From assembly GCF_006345815.1 (NCBI RefSeq), contig NZ_VCIG01000005.1, positions 186,001 to 250,000 of the forward strand: DNA of 64,000 nucleotides, written 5' to 3'. The position numbers were made by a program, and so were the translations under genes. The DNA comes from Ochrobactrum sp. CGA5. GTDB lineage: Bacteria; Pseudomonadota; Alphaproteobacteria; Rhizobiales; Rhizobiaceae. Below, piece after piece: positions 36,577 through 45,959 of this stretch (the stretch's first letter is position 1; every line of letters starts with the position of its first letter). Under the pieces are notes generated by a model. It saw only the letters and a list, made by a program, of their open reading frames with translations, did no database searches and was not told the DNA's origin.

Positions 36577-38255
36577 ACGGTTTCCGGTCGTTGCAGCCTA
36601 TCTTGCGGCTTTTCTTCCAGACCAAGGGGGCTGCACTTCTTGCCGGCATCGCGACAGCGACAGCGACGGTCCTTGCCGGCATCGCTCTCCTCGGACTGTC
36701 GGGCTGGTTTATAACCGCAACGGCGATTGCGGGCTTGACCATCGCAACCGCGGTTGTGTTCGACGTGTTCGCACCTGCTGCCGGTATTCGTCTGCTGGCT
36801 ATCCTGCGCACGGGCTCCCGCTATCTCGAGCGGCTTGTCACCCATGATGCAACGCTCGCGATCCTTGCTGCACTACGCGAAAAATTGTTCCGTAGCTGCG
36901 CACGTCCGACTGCGGCGAACGCCCTTCTGAAACGCCCTGCGCGTCTTCTGTTCCGCCTGACCGCTGACATTGATGCGCTCGATTCTCTTTATTTGCGTGT
37001 GTTGGTACCCGTCGGGGCAGCGCTTGCCACCGCACTTGTGGCCGGTATAGCGCTTGGCTTAATGAGCCTACTTTTCGGGCTGGGTGCAGCGTTTGTTTTG
37101 CTGGTCGCCGGCCTTTGTCTTCCGCTTTTTGCGGCTCGCCGGTCCGAAAAATCGATGCGCCGGCGTGCAAAAGGCACGGAGTCACTGCGCGCTCGCACTG
37201 TCGATCTGGTTGCCGGGCAGACTGAACTTCTAATGGCTGGACGTCTGGAAGACCAGAAGCTGGCCCTGGCCCGGGCAGATAGCTATGTTGCCGCTGCGGA
37301 TCGCAAGCTTAATCGGATTGAGATTCTCACCGGCGCCGGTTTCGGCATCGTTCACGCTGGCTTGCTTGCAGGCGGCCTCGTCGTGGTTGGATCGTTGATG
37401 CAGTCAGGAACTATCGGTGCACCCGTCGCAGCGCTTGGAATGCTTATCCTGCTCGGCGCGATGGAGCCTTTTTCAGCCTTGCGGCGTGGCGCGATGGAAC
37501 TCGGGCGCACGATACTCGCTGCAAAGCGGGTTGCTCCTCAGTTGCATGACAATGCCGAACTGGTTACGCCCGAGACGCCAGAGAATGGAGCCGCTGTACA
37601 CCTGAAAGACGTGTCTGTACGTCACGACAGCGCCGACGGTTATGCTTTGAATAAGCTCGATCTCGATATTGTAGCAGGTGAAAAGGTTGCCATCGTCGGT
37701 ACAAGCGGCGCAGGCAAGACAACCCTGTTCAATCTCCTTGCCGGAGAAATTCCGGCTGATCGGGGTCGTGTCGCAGTGTTGCCAGCCCGTCTTCTTACGC
37801 AGCGCACAGAGCTATTCCAGGATACCCTTCGCGGCAATCTCCTGCTGGCACGCGCCGATGCGAGCGATGCCGAACTGATAGATGCATTGCAAGCCGCAGG
37901 TCTTGGCGCGTTTATTGCTGAACTGCCTGCAGGGTTGGACGCAATGCTGGGCGAGGGCGGACTGGGACTTTCGGGCGGTCAGGCACGTCGTTTGGCGCTT
38001 GCGCGTCTTTTCCTGACCGATGTTCCGCTCTGGTTGCTGGATGAGCCAACCGAAGGCCTGGATGCTGCGACCGCACAGGATGTTCTGGACCGTCTGGAGA
38101 TCAAGACGGGTTCACGCACCTTGCTGATCGCCACGCATATCCGTCGTGAGGCGCAAATTTGTGAACGGATCATTGTTTTAAATCAAGGCGCTCTAGTTGA
38201 GTCTGTAGGTAAGACTTCGCCGCGTTTTGGCGAAATCCTCAAGACGATGAGGTGA
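36573..38255 (+). CDS. cydC: Cytochrome bd assembly ABC transporter, CydC
   Basis: A 560-residue partner of CydD: six membrane helices (GIALLGLSGWFITATAIAGL early on, typical for CydC) and an ATPase with Walker A GTSGAGKTT near residue 375, signature LSGGQARRLALARL and Walker B LWLLDEPTEGLD. The ATGA overlap with cydD supports coupled translation. A 163-bp gap follows before cydA. Confidence 0.93.
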   Translation: MNGFRSLQPILRLFFQTKGAALLAGIATATATVLAGIALLGLSGWFITATAIAGLTIATAVVFDVFAPAAGIRLLAILRTGSRYLERLVTHDATLAILAALREKLFRSCARPTAANALLKRPARLLFRLTADIDALDSLYLRVLVPVGAALATALVAGIALGLMSLLFGLGAAFVLLVAGLCLPLFAARRSEKSMRRRAKGTESLRARTVDLVAGQTELLMAGRLEDQKLALARADSYVAAADRKLNRIEILTGAGFGIVHAGLLAGGLVVVGSLMQSGTIGAPVAALGMLILLGAMEPFSALRRGAMELGRTILAAKRVAPQLHDNAELVTPETPENGAAVHLKDVSVRHDSADGYALNKLDLDIVAGEKVAIVGTSGAGKTTLFNLLAGEIPADRGRVAVLPARLLTQRTELFQDTLRGNLLLARADASDAELIDALQAAGLGAFIAELPAGLDAMLGEGGLGLSGGQARRLALARLFLTDVPLWLLDEPTEGLDAATAQDVLDRLEIKTGSRTLLIATHIRREAQICERIIVLNQGALVESVGKTSPRFGEILKTMR

Positions 38256-38289
38256 GTCGCGTGGGCATGGAGAATAATTTGAAGTCCGT

Positions 38290-38303
38290 GTCCATTTCTG
38301 GAC
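38290..38303. promoter_or_regulatory. Inverted repeat in the cydC-cydA gap
   Basis: GTCC, six bases, GGAC within the 163-bp gap between cydC and cydA. It could be part of a separate cydAB promoter or operator. Evidence is only symmetry and place. Confidence 0.25.
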
Positions 38304-38418
38304 GTATATTTGAAATTGAAGCGGATTGCCGGTTTTAAGAAGCCGCCGCGTTCAAAAGGGGGCCGCGCTGGCAGCGCTGCTCATAACACCAGGAGGGCCG
38401 GATTGCCGGCTTAAAGAG

Positions 38419-39996
38419 ATGGAACTCGATATTGTCTCCCTGTCGCGGTTGCAGTTTGCAATCACGGCACTTTATCACTTCCTCTTCGTACCTCTGACCT
38501 TGGGTCTTTCCGTGCTGCTTGCCATCATGGAAACCGTTTACGTAATGACGGGGCGACTCATCTGGCGGCAGATGACGAAATTTTGGGGTACGCTTTTTGG
38601 CATCAACTTTGTCATGGGCGTCGCAACGGGGATCGTGATGGAATTCCAGTTCGGTATGAACTGGAGCTATTACAGTCATTATGTCGGTGACATATTCGGC
38701 GCACCGCTTGCCATCGAGGGACTGATGGCGTTCTTCCTTGAAGCGACCTTCGTGGGGCTGTTCTTTTTTGGCTGGGACCGCTTGTCCAAAGTTGGGCACC
38801 TCATGGCGACCTATGCTGTTGCGGCTGGATCGAACTTCTCGGCATTGTGGATTCTGATCGCCAATGGCTGGATGCAGAATCCGGTCGGATCGGCGTTCAA
38901 TCCTGAAACCATGCGCATGGAAATTACCGATTTCTTCGCGGTTCTGATGAACCCGGTCGCGCAGGCCAAGTTCGTTCATACGGTTTCGGCCGGTTATGTC
39001 ACGGCGTCTATTTTTGTTCTTGGTGTTTCAGCCTGGTATCTGCTGAAGGGTCGGTCGGTAGAGCTTGCCAAACGTTCCATGACGATTGCTGCATCCTTTG
39101 GTCTGGCCGCCTCGCTGTCCGTCGTCGTTCTAGGTGACGAAAGCGGCTATCTGGCCAATGAACACCAGAAGATGAAGATTGCGGCCATTGAAGCCATGTG
39201 GGAAACCGAACCGGCTCCGGCCTCGTTCACCGCCTTCGGCTTTCCAGACCAGGCGGCACGTGAAACTCACTTCGCAGTGCATATCCCTTGGGTCATGGGC
39301 CTGATTGGCACGCGGTCTCTCACGACACCCATTGAGGGGATCAATGATCTTGTCCAGAACGCCGAAACCCATATCCGCAACGGTATCCTCGCCTATGACG
39401 CCTTGCAGAAAATTCGCGCGGCTGGCGATACGAACGCCGTTCCGCAGGAAGTCAAGGACGTCTTTGCGGATAACAGCCAATGGATGGGCTACGCGCTTCT
39501 GCTGAAGCGTTATGTGGACGATCCACGCAATGCCACTGACGCGCAGATCACACAGGCCGCTAACGACACTGTTCCCGGCGTCTTGCCTCTGTTCTGGGCC
39601 TTCCGCATCATGGTCGGTATCGGTTTCTTCCTGATCCTTCTGACGGGCACATTCTTCGTGCTGTCGGCGCGTCGAAAACTCGACCGTTATCCGTTTCTGT
39701 TGCGGATTGCAGTGTTTGCGATACCGCTGCCATGGATCGCGGCTGAAATGGGCTGGATCGTTGCAGAGTTCGGTCGCCAGCCATGGGTGATCGAAGGCAT
39801 ATTGCCGACCGCAGTCGGAGTCTCCAATCTCGGAGCGTCCACAGTGCTGCTGACCATACTTGGTTTCGTGGCGATTTATACGGTTCTCTTCATCATCGAG
39901 ATGGGCCTGATGATACGTGCCATCAAGGCTGGACCTGAACCCGACAGCAAGCCGGAAGCAATTCTCGCCCCGGCCAGCATTGCACCTGCGGAGTAA
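38419..39996 (+). CDS. cydA: Cytochrome bd ubiquinol oxidase subunit I
   Basis: A 525-residue CydA. It begins [20 protein letters not shown], with the conserved His of the heme-ligand region in the first helix, then [20 protein letters not shown] and the Q-loop start. The quinol-site and late-helix motif [13 protein letters not shown] is present. CydA holds hemes b558, b595 and d, and oxidises quinol while reducing oxygen. The ATG at 38419 gives the normal family N-terminus; AAAGAG is directly upstream, and a GGAGG lies farther back at about 38391. Confidence 0.96.
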   Translation: MELDIVSLSRLQFAITALYHFLFVPLTLGLSVLLAIMETVYVMTGRLIWRQMTKFWGTLFGINFVMGVATGIVMEFQFGMNWSYYSHYVGDIFGAPLAIEGLMAFFLEATFVGLFFFGWDRLSKVGHLMATYAVAAGSNFSALWILIANGWMQNPVGSAFNPETMRMEITDFFAVLMNPVAQAKFVHTVSAGYVTASIFVLGVSAWYLLKGRSVELAKRSMTIAASFGLAASLSVVVLGDESGYLANEHQKMKIAAIEAMWETEPAPASFTAFGFPDQAARETHFAVHIPWVMGLIGTRSLTTPIEGINDLVQNAETHIRNGILAYDALQKIRAAGDTNAVPQEVKDVFADNSQWMGYALLLKRYVDDPRNATDAQITQAANDTVPGVLPLFWAFRIMVGIGFFLILLTGTFFVLSARRKLDRYPFLLRIAVFAIPLPWIAAEMGWIVAEFGRQPWVIEGILPTAVGVSNLGASTVLLTILGFVAIYTVLFIIEMGLMIRAIKAGPEPDSKPEAILAPASIAPAE

Positions 39997-40001
39997 GGAT
40001 C

Positions 40002-41156
40002 ATGATACTCAGCGAATTGTTGGACTATGAAACCCTGCGCCTTATCTGGTGGGTGCTGCTCGGTGTGTTGCTGATCGGCTTTGCTGCGATGGACGGGTTC
40101 GACCTCGGTGTCGACATACTTATGCCTGTCATCGGCAAGACAGATGTCGAACGGCGCATCATCATCAACACGATCGGCCCGGTCTGGGAAGGCAATCAGG
40201 TGTGGCTGATCCTCGGGGGCGGAGCGATTTTCGCCGCCTGGCCGCCGCTCTATGCAGTGTCCTTCTCAGGCTTCTATCTGGCGATGTTTATCATCCTGTT
40301 CGCGCTCATCCTGCGCCCGGTCGGGTTCAAATATCGCTCCAAGCGGGACAGTGACGTATGGAGGAAAAGCTGGGACTGGGCGCTGTTCATCGGCGGTTTC
40401 GTTCCGGCCCTCATTTTCGGCGTTGCAGTCGGTAACGTCTTGCAAGGTGTTCCGTTCCGCCTCGCGGATGATCTTCAGATTTTCTATGAAGGCTCGTTCT
40501 TCGGTTTGCTCAATCCGTTTGCGCTGCTTTGCGGTGTGCTTTCGGTGACTATGCTCAGCATGCACGGCGCTTCGTGGCTTGTGTTGAAAACGACCGGCGC
40601 TGTCCAGGCGCGTGCGCGGTCCTATGGCAGCATTGCGGCTCTTCTGACTGTGGTGCTCTATGTGTTGGCTGGCGTCGTCAGCTGGTTCTGGGTTTCGGGC
40701 TATCGGATCACGAGCGCCATCGTGACTGATGGGCCGTCCAATCCGCTGCGCAAGACTGTCGAACTGGATCACGGTGCATGGTTCACCAACTATGCAAACT
40801 ATCCGATCCTGCTGATCGCTCCGGCGCTTGGCATTTTGGGAGCGCTTGCGGTCTTCATAGCATTGCGTAGCCGTCGTGAACTGGCCCCGCTGCTGTTCGG
40901 AAAACTGTCGATCTTCGGCATCATTTCCTCGGTCGGCGTGTCGATGTTCCCGTTCATACTGCCATCGTCGCTCGATCCGCGTTCAAGCCTGACGGTTTGG
41001 GATTCGTCCTCCAGTCATACGACGCTGTTCATCATGCTGGTTGTGACGCTTATCTTCTTGCCGATTATCTTGGCCTACACATCCTGGGTCTACAAGGTTC
41101 TGTGGGGCAAGGTCGACAAGGACATGATCGAAGACGAAAGCAATCACGCTTATTAG
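40002..41156 (+). CDS. cydB: Cytochrome bd ubiquinol oxidase subunit II
   Basis: A 384-residue CydB with about eight helices. The opening [24 protein letters not shown] motif and [20 protein letters not shown] are diagnostic. It supports heme binding by CydA and lies 5 bp after it. The stop is at the edge of a palindromic repeat that separates it from cydX. Confidence 0.96.
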   Translation: MILSELLDYETLRLIWWVLLGVLLIGFAAMDGFDLGVDILMPVIGKTDVERRIIINTIGPVWEGNQVWLILGGGAIFAAWPPLYAVSFSGFYLAMFIILFALILRPVGFKYRSKRDSDVWRKSWDWALFIGGFVPALIFGVAVGNVLQGVPFRLADDLQIFYEGSFFGLLNPFALLCGVLSVTMLSMHGASWLVLKTTGAVQARARSYGSIAALLTVVLYVLAGVVSWFWVSGYRITSAIVTDGPSNPLRKTVELDHGAWFTNYANYPILLIAPALGILGALAVFIALRSRRELAPLLFGKLSIFGIISSVGVSMFPFILPSSLDPRSSLTVWDSSSSHTTLFIMLVVTLIFLPIILAYTSWVYKVLWGKVDKDMIEDESNHAY

Positions 41157-41258
41157 AGCACTGTGCGATCTGATTGCATCAGATCGGCGCTCTGTAAGTT
41201 ACATTTTAACGCGCATCTTATCCGAGAACTGGTTCACACTTTTCGGGATGCGCTTGTA
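41156..41258. repeat. Palindromic intergenic element (Bru-RS/RPE-like)
   Basis: It begins AGAGCACTGTGCGATCTGAT and has the inner inverted repeat GATCTGAT-TGC-ATCAGATC, then AACGCGCATCTTATCCG and GGTTCACACTTTTCGGGATG. The layout (AGAGC palindrome, then a second arm ending in CACTTTT-GGATGCG) matches repeats I know from Brucella and rhizobia and parallels the copy at 47878. It fills the cydB-cydX gap and is likely transcribed as a hairpin within the operon. Confidence 0.65.
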
Positions 41259-41279
41259 CCAACCGAGAAGGAAAGCGAT

Positions 41280-41435
41280 ATGTGGTATTTTTCCTGGTTG
41301 TTGGGGCTTCCGCTTGCTGCGGCTTTCGCTGTGCTCAACGCCATGTGGTATGAGCTGATGGACGACCGGGCGCGCAAGCGCTTGTCAGCAGATCCGACTG
41401 CGGATCTGGCTCGTGAAGGCAAAAAACATCATTGA
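41280..41435 (+). CDS. cydX: Cytochrome bd oxidase small subunit CydX
   Basis: A 51-residue single-helix membrane protein, MWYFSWLLGLPLAAAFAVLN then AMWYELMDD. The N-terminal WYFSWxLG and the Trp/Tyr-Glu pattern after the helix are the CydX/YbgT signature. It stabilises the CydAB heme site. AAGGAAAG is five bases before the ATG at 41280; the longer in-frame reading from 41163 runs through the repeat and is rejected. A strong terminator follows. Confidence 0.92.
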   Translation: MWYFSWLLGLPLAAAFAVLNAMWYELMDDRARKRLSADPTADLAREGKKHH

Positions 41436-41446
41436 TCGATACACAG

Positions 41447-41475
41447 AAAACGGCCCGGAAACGGGCCGTTTTTTT
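41447..41475 (+). terminator. Rho-independent terminator of the cyd operon
   Basis: AACGGCCCG, a GAAA tetraloop and CGGGCCGTT, flanked by A and T runs (TTTTTTT). The symmetric A/T flanks let it end the convergent GntR-family gene too. Confidence 0.9.
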
Positions 41476-41488
41476 CAGAGCAATTCTT

Positions 41489-42259
41489 TCAAGGCTGCGG
41501 TATTGTCAGCTCGGCCACAAAATCATAGGCATCACCGCGATAGAGCGACTTTGTAAACTCTACAACCCGGCCAGAAGGCAAATAGGACAGTCGCTCAATG
41601 GACAGGCCTGCATCGCCTTCCTTGACGCCCAAAATACGTGCGTCAGGGTCCTTGATATTGCAGGCGGCTATACGCTGCACGGCGCGAACGGGGCGAAATC
41701 CGGTGCGGCCCAGCTCAGCATAGAGGGACCCTTTCACCGCATCGGGATCGGGAAGGATTTCGCTTGAAATACTTGCCCGTTCGATCGCCAGTGGCATGTC
41801 ACTGGCGATGCGCAGTCGACCAAGGCGCGCAACACGGGTTTCCGAGGAAACACCCAGTTTCATCATCTCTTCAGGTGACGGGTAGCAGAGGCCACGTTCC
41901 AGCCACCGGGATTGCGTGGTGATGCCCCGACGCGCCATATCCTCGGTGAACGAGGTCAGCATGGATAGCGACTGCTCCACGCGCTCGCTCGGGCGTACGA
42001 CGAACGTTCCCGAGCCATGACGGCGCACGAGAAGTCCGGCCTTGACAAGGTCGTCCACTGCCTTGCGTACCGTCACACGGCTGATATTGGCATATTCCGC
42101 AATATCGCGCTCCGGCGGCAGGGCTTCGCCATCGACCAGTTGTCCGGCGCGGATCGCCGCCTCCAGCGACTGACGTAGCCGCATATAGAGCGGCCCACCG
42201 GAGGAAAGCGCGGACCCCTGAAGATTCTTGGACAGGAAAGCGCTAAAATTTCCACTCAT
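41489..42259 (-). CDS. GntR-family regulator (HutC/UTRA type)
   Basis: A 256-residue protein: winged helix at about 20-85 (LPPERDIAEYANISRVTVRK then AVDDLVKAGLLVRRHGSGTF) and a C-terminal UTRA ligand domain (RVARLGRLRIASDMPLAIER, ending RVVEFTKSLYRGDAYDF). Such regulators usually sense a sugar phosphate and repress uptake genes. The ATG at 42259 overlaps the kinase stop (ATGA), so kinase and regulator share an mRNA. It likely controls the divergent sugar transporter through the motifs at 43165 and 43297. Confidence 0.9.
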   Translation of the reverse strand: MSGNFSAFLSKNLQGSALSSGGPLYMRLRQSLEAAIRAGQLVDGEALPPERDIAEYANISRVTVRKAVDDLVKAGLLVRRHGSGTFVVRPSERVEQSLSMLTSFTEDMARRGITTQSRWLERGLCYPSPEEMMKLGVSSETRVARLGRLRIASDMPLAIERASISSEILPDPDAVKGSLYAELGRTGFRPVRAVQRIAACNIKDPDARILGVKEGDAGLSIERLSYLPSGRVVEFTKSLYRGDAYDFVAELTIPQP

Positions 42260-43143
42260 TCGCGCGCCTTTCCTTTTTGTGGCCCATATCGTTTCAGAGC
42301 AAGCTGCAAGGCGCCGGCCAGAGCATCTGCGGCAGGCTTGACCAAAAGCTTCTGCTGATGTGGCGGCAGCCATTCTACATAAAGCGACGCCATGCCACCG
42401 AGCAGACTGATGCGTTCGGCCCCCTGTTTAATCAGTACATCAAGCGTTTCGCTGACATAGGCCGCCGAGCGTTCCAATAGCATCCTTGCTGTTTCGTCGC
42501 CCTCGCTTGCGTACTGGAAAATACGCGGAGCATATTTGCCGAAGTCACCGGGCTTCGCAGTCCATGCGAACTCGACCAGATTATCCGGATTGTTGTCGAA
42601 CTCGTTCAAAAGGTCTGTCGTCAGGCGTGTGCGCGGATGAATGCCGTCATGTACGAGCAGACTTTCCTGCAACAGGCTTTGGCCGAGCCGAGCGCCGCTG
42701 CCGAGATCACTCAACGGAAAACCCCATCCACCGATCGAATGGATGCGACCATTTCGGCGCGTGATATAAGCGGTGCCCGTGCCGAGAATAGCGACGATGC
42801 CGTCCTGATCGCCGAGCGCGCCCTGTAGGGCGATCACACCATCGAATTCCACATTGGAGTGCGCGAAGGGCAGGCCGCGTTCTATCGGAGTGCCTGCGCC
42901 CTGGACATTGCCGCCTGCCAGACCAAGAACCGCATGGCTGGTAGTATAATGCGCCTTGTCTATTCCTGCATCGTCAAAAGCGTTGTCGATCGCCGCGATC
43001 ACATTGATCAACGCCGTTTGCGGATCGGTGACGATATTGGCAGAGCCGCTGCGCCCTGAACCAAGAATCGCACCATCGCTACCCGCGACCAACGCGCGGC
43101 ATCCCGTGCCTCCACCATCAACGCCTATGAAGAACTCAGTCAT
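42256..43143 (-). CDS. BadF/BadG-type sugar kinase, probably N-acetylglucosamine kinase
   Basis: A 295-residue ASKHA-fold kinase. Phosphate-1 motif IGVDGGGTGCRALVAG (from residue 5), AVLGLAGGN, and the phosphate-2 region IVAILGTGTAYITR, with GGWGFPLSDLGSGARLG, which is common in eukaryotic-type GlcNAc kinases. It would phosphorylate an imported amino sugar. GGAGG lies upstream of the ATG at 43143. It starts a two-gene operon with the GntR gene. Substrate is inferred from family resemblance. Confidence 0.87.
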   Translation of the reverse strand: MTEFFIGVDGGGTGCRALVAGSDGAILGSGRSGSANIVTDPQTALINVIAAIDNAFDDAGIDKAHYTTSHAVLGLAGGNVQGAGTPIERGLPFAHSNVEFDGVIALQGALGDQDGIVAILGTGTAYITRRNGRIHSIGGWGFPLSDLGSGARLGQSLLQESLLVHDGIHPRTRLTTDLLNEFDNNPDNLVEFAWTAKPGDFGKYAPRIFQYASEGDETARMLLERSAAYVSETLDVLIKQGAERISLLGGMASLYVEWLPPHQQKLLVKPAADALAGALQLALKRYGPQKGKARE

Positions 43144-43164
43144 GAAAATACCTCCAACTTGAAG

Positions 43165-43181
43165 ATACCAAAAAAATACCA
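43165..43181 (-). promoter_or_regulatory. Candidate GntR operator, kinase side
   Basis: On the minus strand it reads TGGTATTTTTTTGGTAT, two TGGTAT half-sites in direct repeat. It matches the copy at 43297-43313 at 14 of 17 positions in opposite orientation, 22 bp before the kinase start. A further TACC lies at 43149. Confidence 0.55.
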
Positions 43182-43296
43182 TTAACCAAGCAGATTTGTC
43201 GGCCTGTGTGAAATTTGAATAATTCCTTGATAAAATTTAAGAAAAATTGGCTACATCAATTTTTCTGCATCAAAGTTGTAAACTTCTCTGGACAAT

Positions 43297-43313
43297 TGGT
43301 ACGTTTTTGGCAT
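43297..43313 (+). promoter_or_regulatory. Candidate GntR operator, transporter side
   Basis: TGGTACGTTTTTGGCAT, the counterpart of the motif at 43165-43181. The pair flanks the centre of the 348-bp divergent region, as expected for one regulator controlling both units. The region holds no other gene. Confidence 0.55.
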
Positions 43314-43491
43314 TAATTTCAGCAGAAGGGGAGCGCAATGCCGCTGAGGGCGAGGGCCACGCGGATTTGGGATGGAGATCACTGGCGGGGTCCGGTACTT
43401 TTCCCCAACGCGAGGAGCGATCGTGCTGAAACGGTCTGGCGTACTTTCGCCTCTGTTGCGCATCCGCGCTCTAAAAACGGGAGAAGGTCAA

Positions 43492-44751
43492 ATGGTTCGT
43501 AATACGTTGAAACTTATGCTGCTGGGTTCCACGCTTCTGGCGTCAGGGTCGGCTGCGCTCGCCGAAGACGTCACGCTGACGGTCGAAAGCTGGCGTAACG
43601 ACGATCTGCAAATCTGGCAGGAAAAGATCATTCCGGCTTTTGAAGCCAAGAATCCTGGCATCAAGATCAATTTCGCGCCGAGCGCGCCGACCGAGTACAA
43701 TGCGGCCCTTAATGCCAAGCTCGACGCTGGTTCGGGTGGCGATCTGATTTCCTGCCGTCCGTTCGATACCTCGCTCGAGCTTTTCAACAAGGGCAAGCTC
43801 TCCGATCTTACGGATCTCGAAGGCATGAAGAACTTCTCCGACGTCGCCAAGTCCGCATGGACGACCGACGACGGCTCGAAGACTTTCTGCGTGCCTATGG
43901 CTTCAGTTATTCACGGCTTCATCTACAATCAGGAAGCCTTCGACAAGCTCGGTCTCAAAGTGCCGGCCACGGAAGCCGAGTTCTTCGACGTTCTTGAGAA
44001 GATCAAGGCTGATGGCAACTACATTCCAATGGCTATGGGCACAAAGGATATGTGGGAAGCCGCAACCATGGGCTACCAGAATATCGGCCCAACCTACTGG
44101 AAGGGTGAAGAGGGGCGCAAGGCTCTGATTGCCGGCACCGAAAAGCTTACCGATCCGCAGTGGGTTGAGCCATTCAAGGTTCTCGCCAAGTGGAAAGACT
44201 ATCTGGGCGACGGTTTTGAAGCGCAGACCTACCCGGACAGCCAGAACCTGTTCACGCTCGGACGTGCCGCTATCTATCCTGCTGGATCGTGGGAAATCGG
44301 CCTGTTTAACACGCAGGCTCAGTTCAAGATGGGCGCGTTCCCGCCACCGGTGAAGAATGCTGGCGACACGTGCTATATCTCAGACCACAACGATATCGGC
44401 CTCGGCCTCAACGCTGCAAGCAAGCACGCCGAACAGGCAAAAGTGTTCCTGAATTGGGTTGCTTCGCCGGAATTTGCGGAAATCTACGCCAATGCGCTGC
44501 CGGGCTTCTTCAGTCTGAACTCAACAGCCGTGAAGATGAGCGATCCGCTGGCGCAGGAATTCGTTTCCTGGCGCGAAAAGTGCAAGCCGACTATTCGCTC
44601 GACCTATCAGATTCTATCGCGTGGCACACCGAACCTCGAAAATGAAACCTGGGTTCAGTCGGCCAACGTCATCAATGGCACCGTAACGCCGGAAGACGCT
44701 GCGAAGAAGCTGCAGGAAGGTTTGGATAGCTGGTACAAGCCAGCCAAGTAA
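43492..44751 (+). CDS. Carbohydrate ABC transporter substrate-binding protein
   Basis: A 419-residue periplasmic binding protein of the UgpB/MalE type (SBP_bac_1). Signal peptide of 24 residues ending SAALA; mature start EDVTLTVESWRNDDLQIWQE. Later segments NLFTLGRAAIYPAGSWEIGL and the C-terminal EEL-like tail fit oligosaccharide binders. GAGAAGGT precedes the ATG at 43492. It is the first transporter gene, facing a sugar kinase gene, so an amino sugar or chito-oligosaccharide is a reasonable ligand; this is inference. Confidence 0.92.
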   Translation: MVRNTLKLMLLGSTLLASGSAALAEDVTLTVESWRNDDLQIWQEKIIPAFEAKNPGIKINFAPSAPTEYNAALNAKLDAGSGGDLISCRPFDTSLELFNKGKLSDLTDLEGMKNFSDVAKSAWTTDDGSKTFCVPMASVIHGFIYNQEAFDKLGLKVPATEAEFFDVLEKIKADGNYIPMAMGTKDMWEAATMGYQNIGPTYWKGEEGRKALIAGTEKLTDPQWVEPFKVLAKWKDYLGDGFEAQTYPDSQNLFTLGRAAIYPAGSWEIGLFNTQAQFKMGAFPPPVKNAGDTCYISDHNDIGLGLNAASKHAEQAKVFLNWVASPEFAEIYANALPGFFSLNSTAVKMSDPLAQEFVSWREKCKPTIRSTYQILSRGTPNLENETWVQSANVINGTVTPEDAAKKLQEGLDSWYKPAK

Positions 44752-44761
44752 AAAGCGGTAC

Positions 44762-44803
44762 GATATGGGCGGCGACCGCGGGGGCGCGCCGCCCATATCT
44801 TTT
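44762..44803 (+). terminator. Hairpin terminator after the binding-protein gene
   Basis: A perfect 13-bp stem, GATATGGGCGGCG and CGCCGCCCATATC, with a 12-nt loop and TTTT. It lies 11 bp after the stop. Partial read-through would set a high binding-protein to permease ratio, as is usual in such operons. Confidence 0.85.
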
Positions 44804-44907
44804 CATCTGACGCATCGGCACGAAGTTTTGTTATCGGTGCATTTCGTGTCAGGTTAAAAATGAAGTCAGCGGGCACGGACGGGAGATGTGCTTCTCTGGT
44901 TTGTGCG

Positions 44908-44994
44908 CATTCTCGAAATCGAGAACGCTGACCATTGGTTTACGCATTTCCAATCGTCCAGTTCACGCGTCTGCTGGAAATGCTTTTGAAGAGC
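44908..44994. repeat. Degenerate palindromic element (Bru-RS/RPE-like)
   Basis: The right part (ACGCATTTCCAATCG, then TCACGCGTCTGCTGGAAATG) aligns with the ACGC...CACTTTTGCTGGAAATGCT half of the element at 47878-47986. The left half is lost or diverged. It ends 10 bp before the permease gene. Confidence 0.45.
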
Positions 44995-45004
44995 GAACGC
45001 CTAT

Positions 45005-45949
45005 ATGAGCCAATCTGCCGACATGACAGGTATCGTACACAAGCGCCCAAGGCGTTGGCATATACTTGTTTTTCTTCTGCCATGTGTCCTGATCTATACA
45101 GCCGTGATGGTGCTGCCGCTGATCGAGACTTTGCGGCAAGCATTCTTCAATGTCGTCGACGGACAGCGCACTTTTGTGGGGTTTGCTAATTTTCAGGTAC
45201 TTTTCGGTGACCCGAACTGGTCGCGTGATCTCTGGAATGCCTTGAAAAATAACGCCATATTTTTCTGCATTCATATGCTTGTTCAAAACCCGATCGGCAT
45301 TCTGCTGGCAGCTATGCTGTCCCTGCCGAAACTGCGTTTTGCTGCCTTCTATCGCACGGCGATTTTCCTTCCAACGCTGCTTTCCTTCGTGATCGTCGGC
45401 TTTATCTGGAAGTTGATCCTGTCGCCTATCTGGGGTGTCGCTCCATGGATGATGGATATTGTCGGTCTGAAATGGTTGTTCGGTCCTTGGCTTGGCAAGG
45501 CAGATAAGGCTCTTGTCACCGTATCGCTGGTTTCGGTCTGGCAGTTCGTTGGCATCCCGATGATGCTGATCTATGCAGCCCTTCTGAACATTCCCGATGA
45601 AATTATTGAAGCCGCCGAATGCGACGGCATTACGGGCTGGAGCCAGTTCTTCAAGATCAAGCTGCCGTTAATTCTGCCATCCATCGGTCTGATCTCGGTT
45701 ATGACATTTGTCGCCAATTTCAATGCGTTCGACCTCGTCTATTCGATGCAGGGCGCGCTTGCCGGGCCGGACAAGTCGACCGATATTCTGGGCACGTTCC
45801 TTTATCGTACCTTCTTCGGCTTCCAGCTACAGCTTGGCAATCCGTCCATGGGCGCAACAATTGCCGCCGTGATGTTCCTCATCATTCTGGCCGGTGTATC
45901 GCTGTACCTGTTCGGAATCCAGCGCCGCATGCGCCGCTATCAGTTCTGA
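45005..45949 (+). CDS. Carbohydrate ABC transporter permease (MalF type)
   Basis: A 314-residue permease with six helices; HILVFLLPCVLIYTAVMVLP is the first. The EAA loop is IIEAAECDGITGWSQFFKIK. It pairs with the next gene's product to form the sugar channel. GAAGAGCG precedes the ATG. The gap to the next gene is 10 bp. Confidence 0.93.
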   Translation: MSQSADMTGIVHKRPRRWHILVFLLPCVLIYTAVMVLPLIETLRQAFFNVVDGQRTFVGFANFQVLFGDPNWSRDLWNALKNNAIFFCIHMLVQNPIGILLAAMLSLPKLRFAAFYRTAIFLPTLLSFVIVGFIWKLILSPIWGVAPWMMDIVGLKWLFGPWLGKADKALVTVSLVSVWQFVGIPMMLIYAALLNIPDEIIEAAECDGITGWSQFFKIKLPLILPSIGLISVMTFVANFNAFDLVYSMQGALAGPDKSTDILGTFLYRTFFGFQLQLGNPSMGATIAAVMFLIILAGVSLYLFGIQRRMRRYQF

Positions 45950-45959
45950 GGACGAGACC

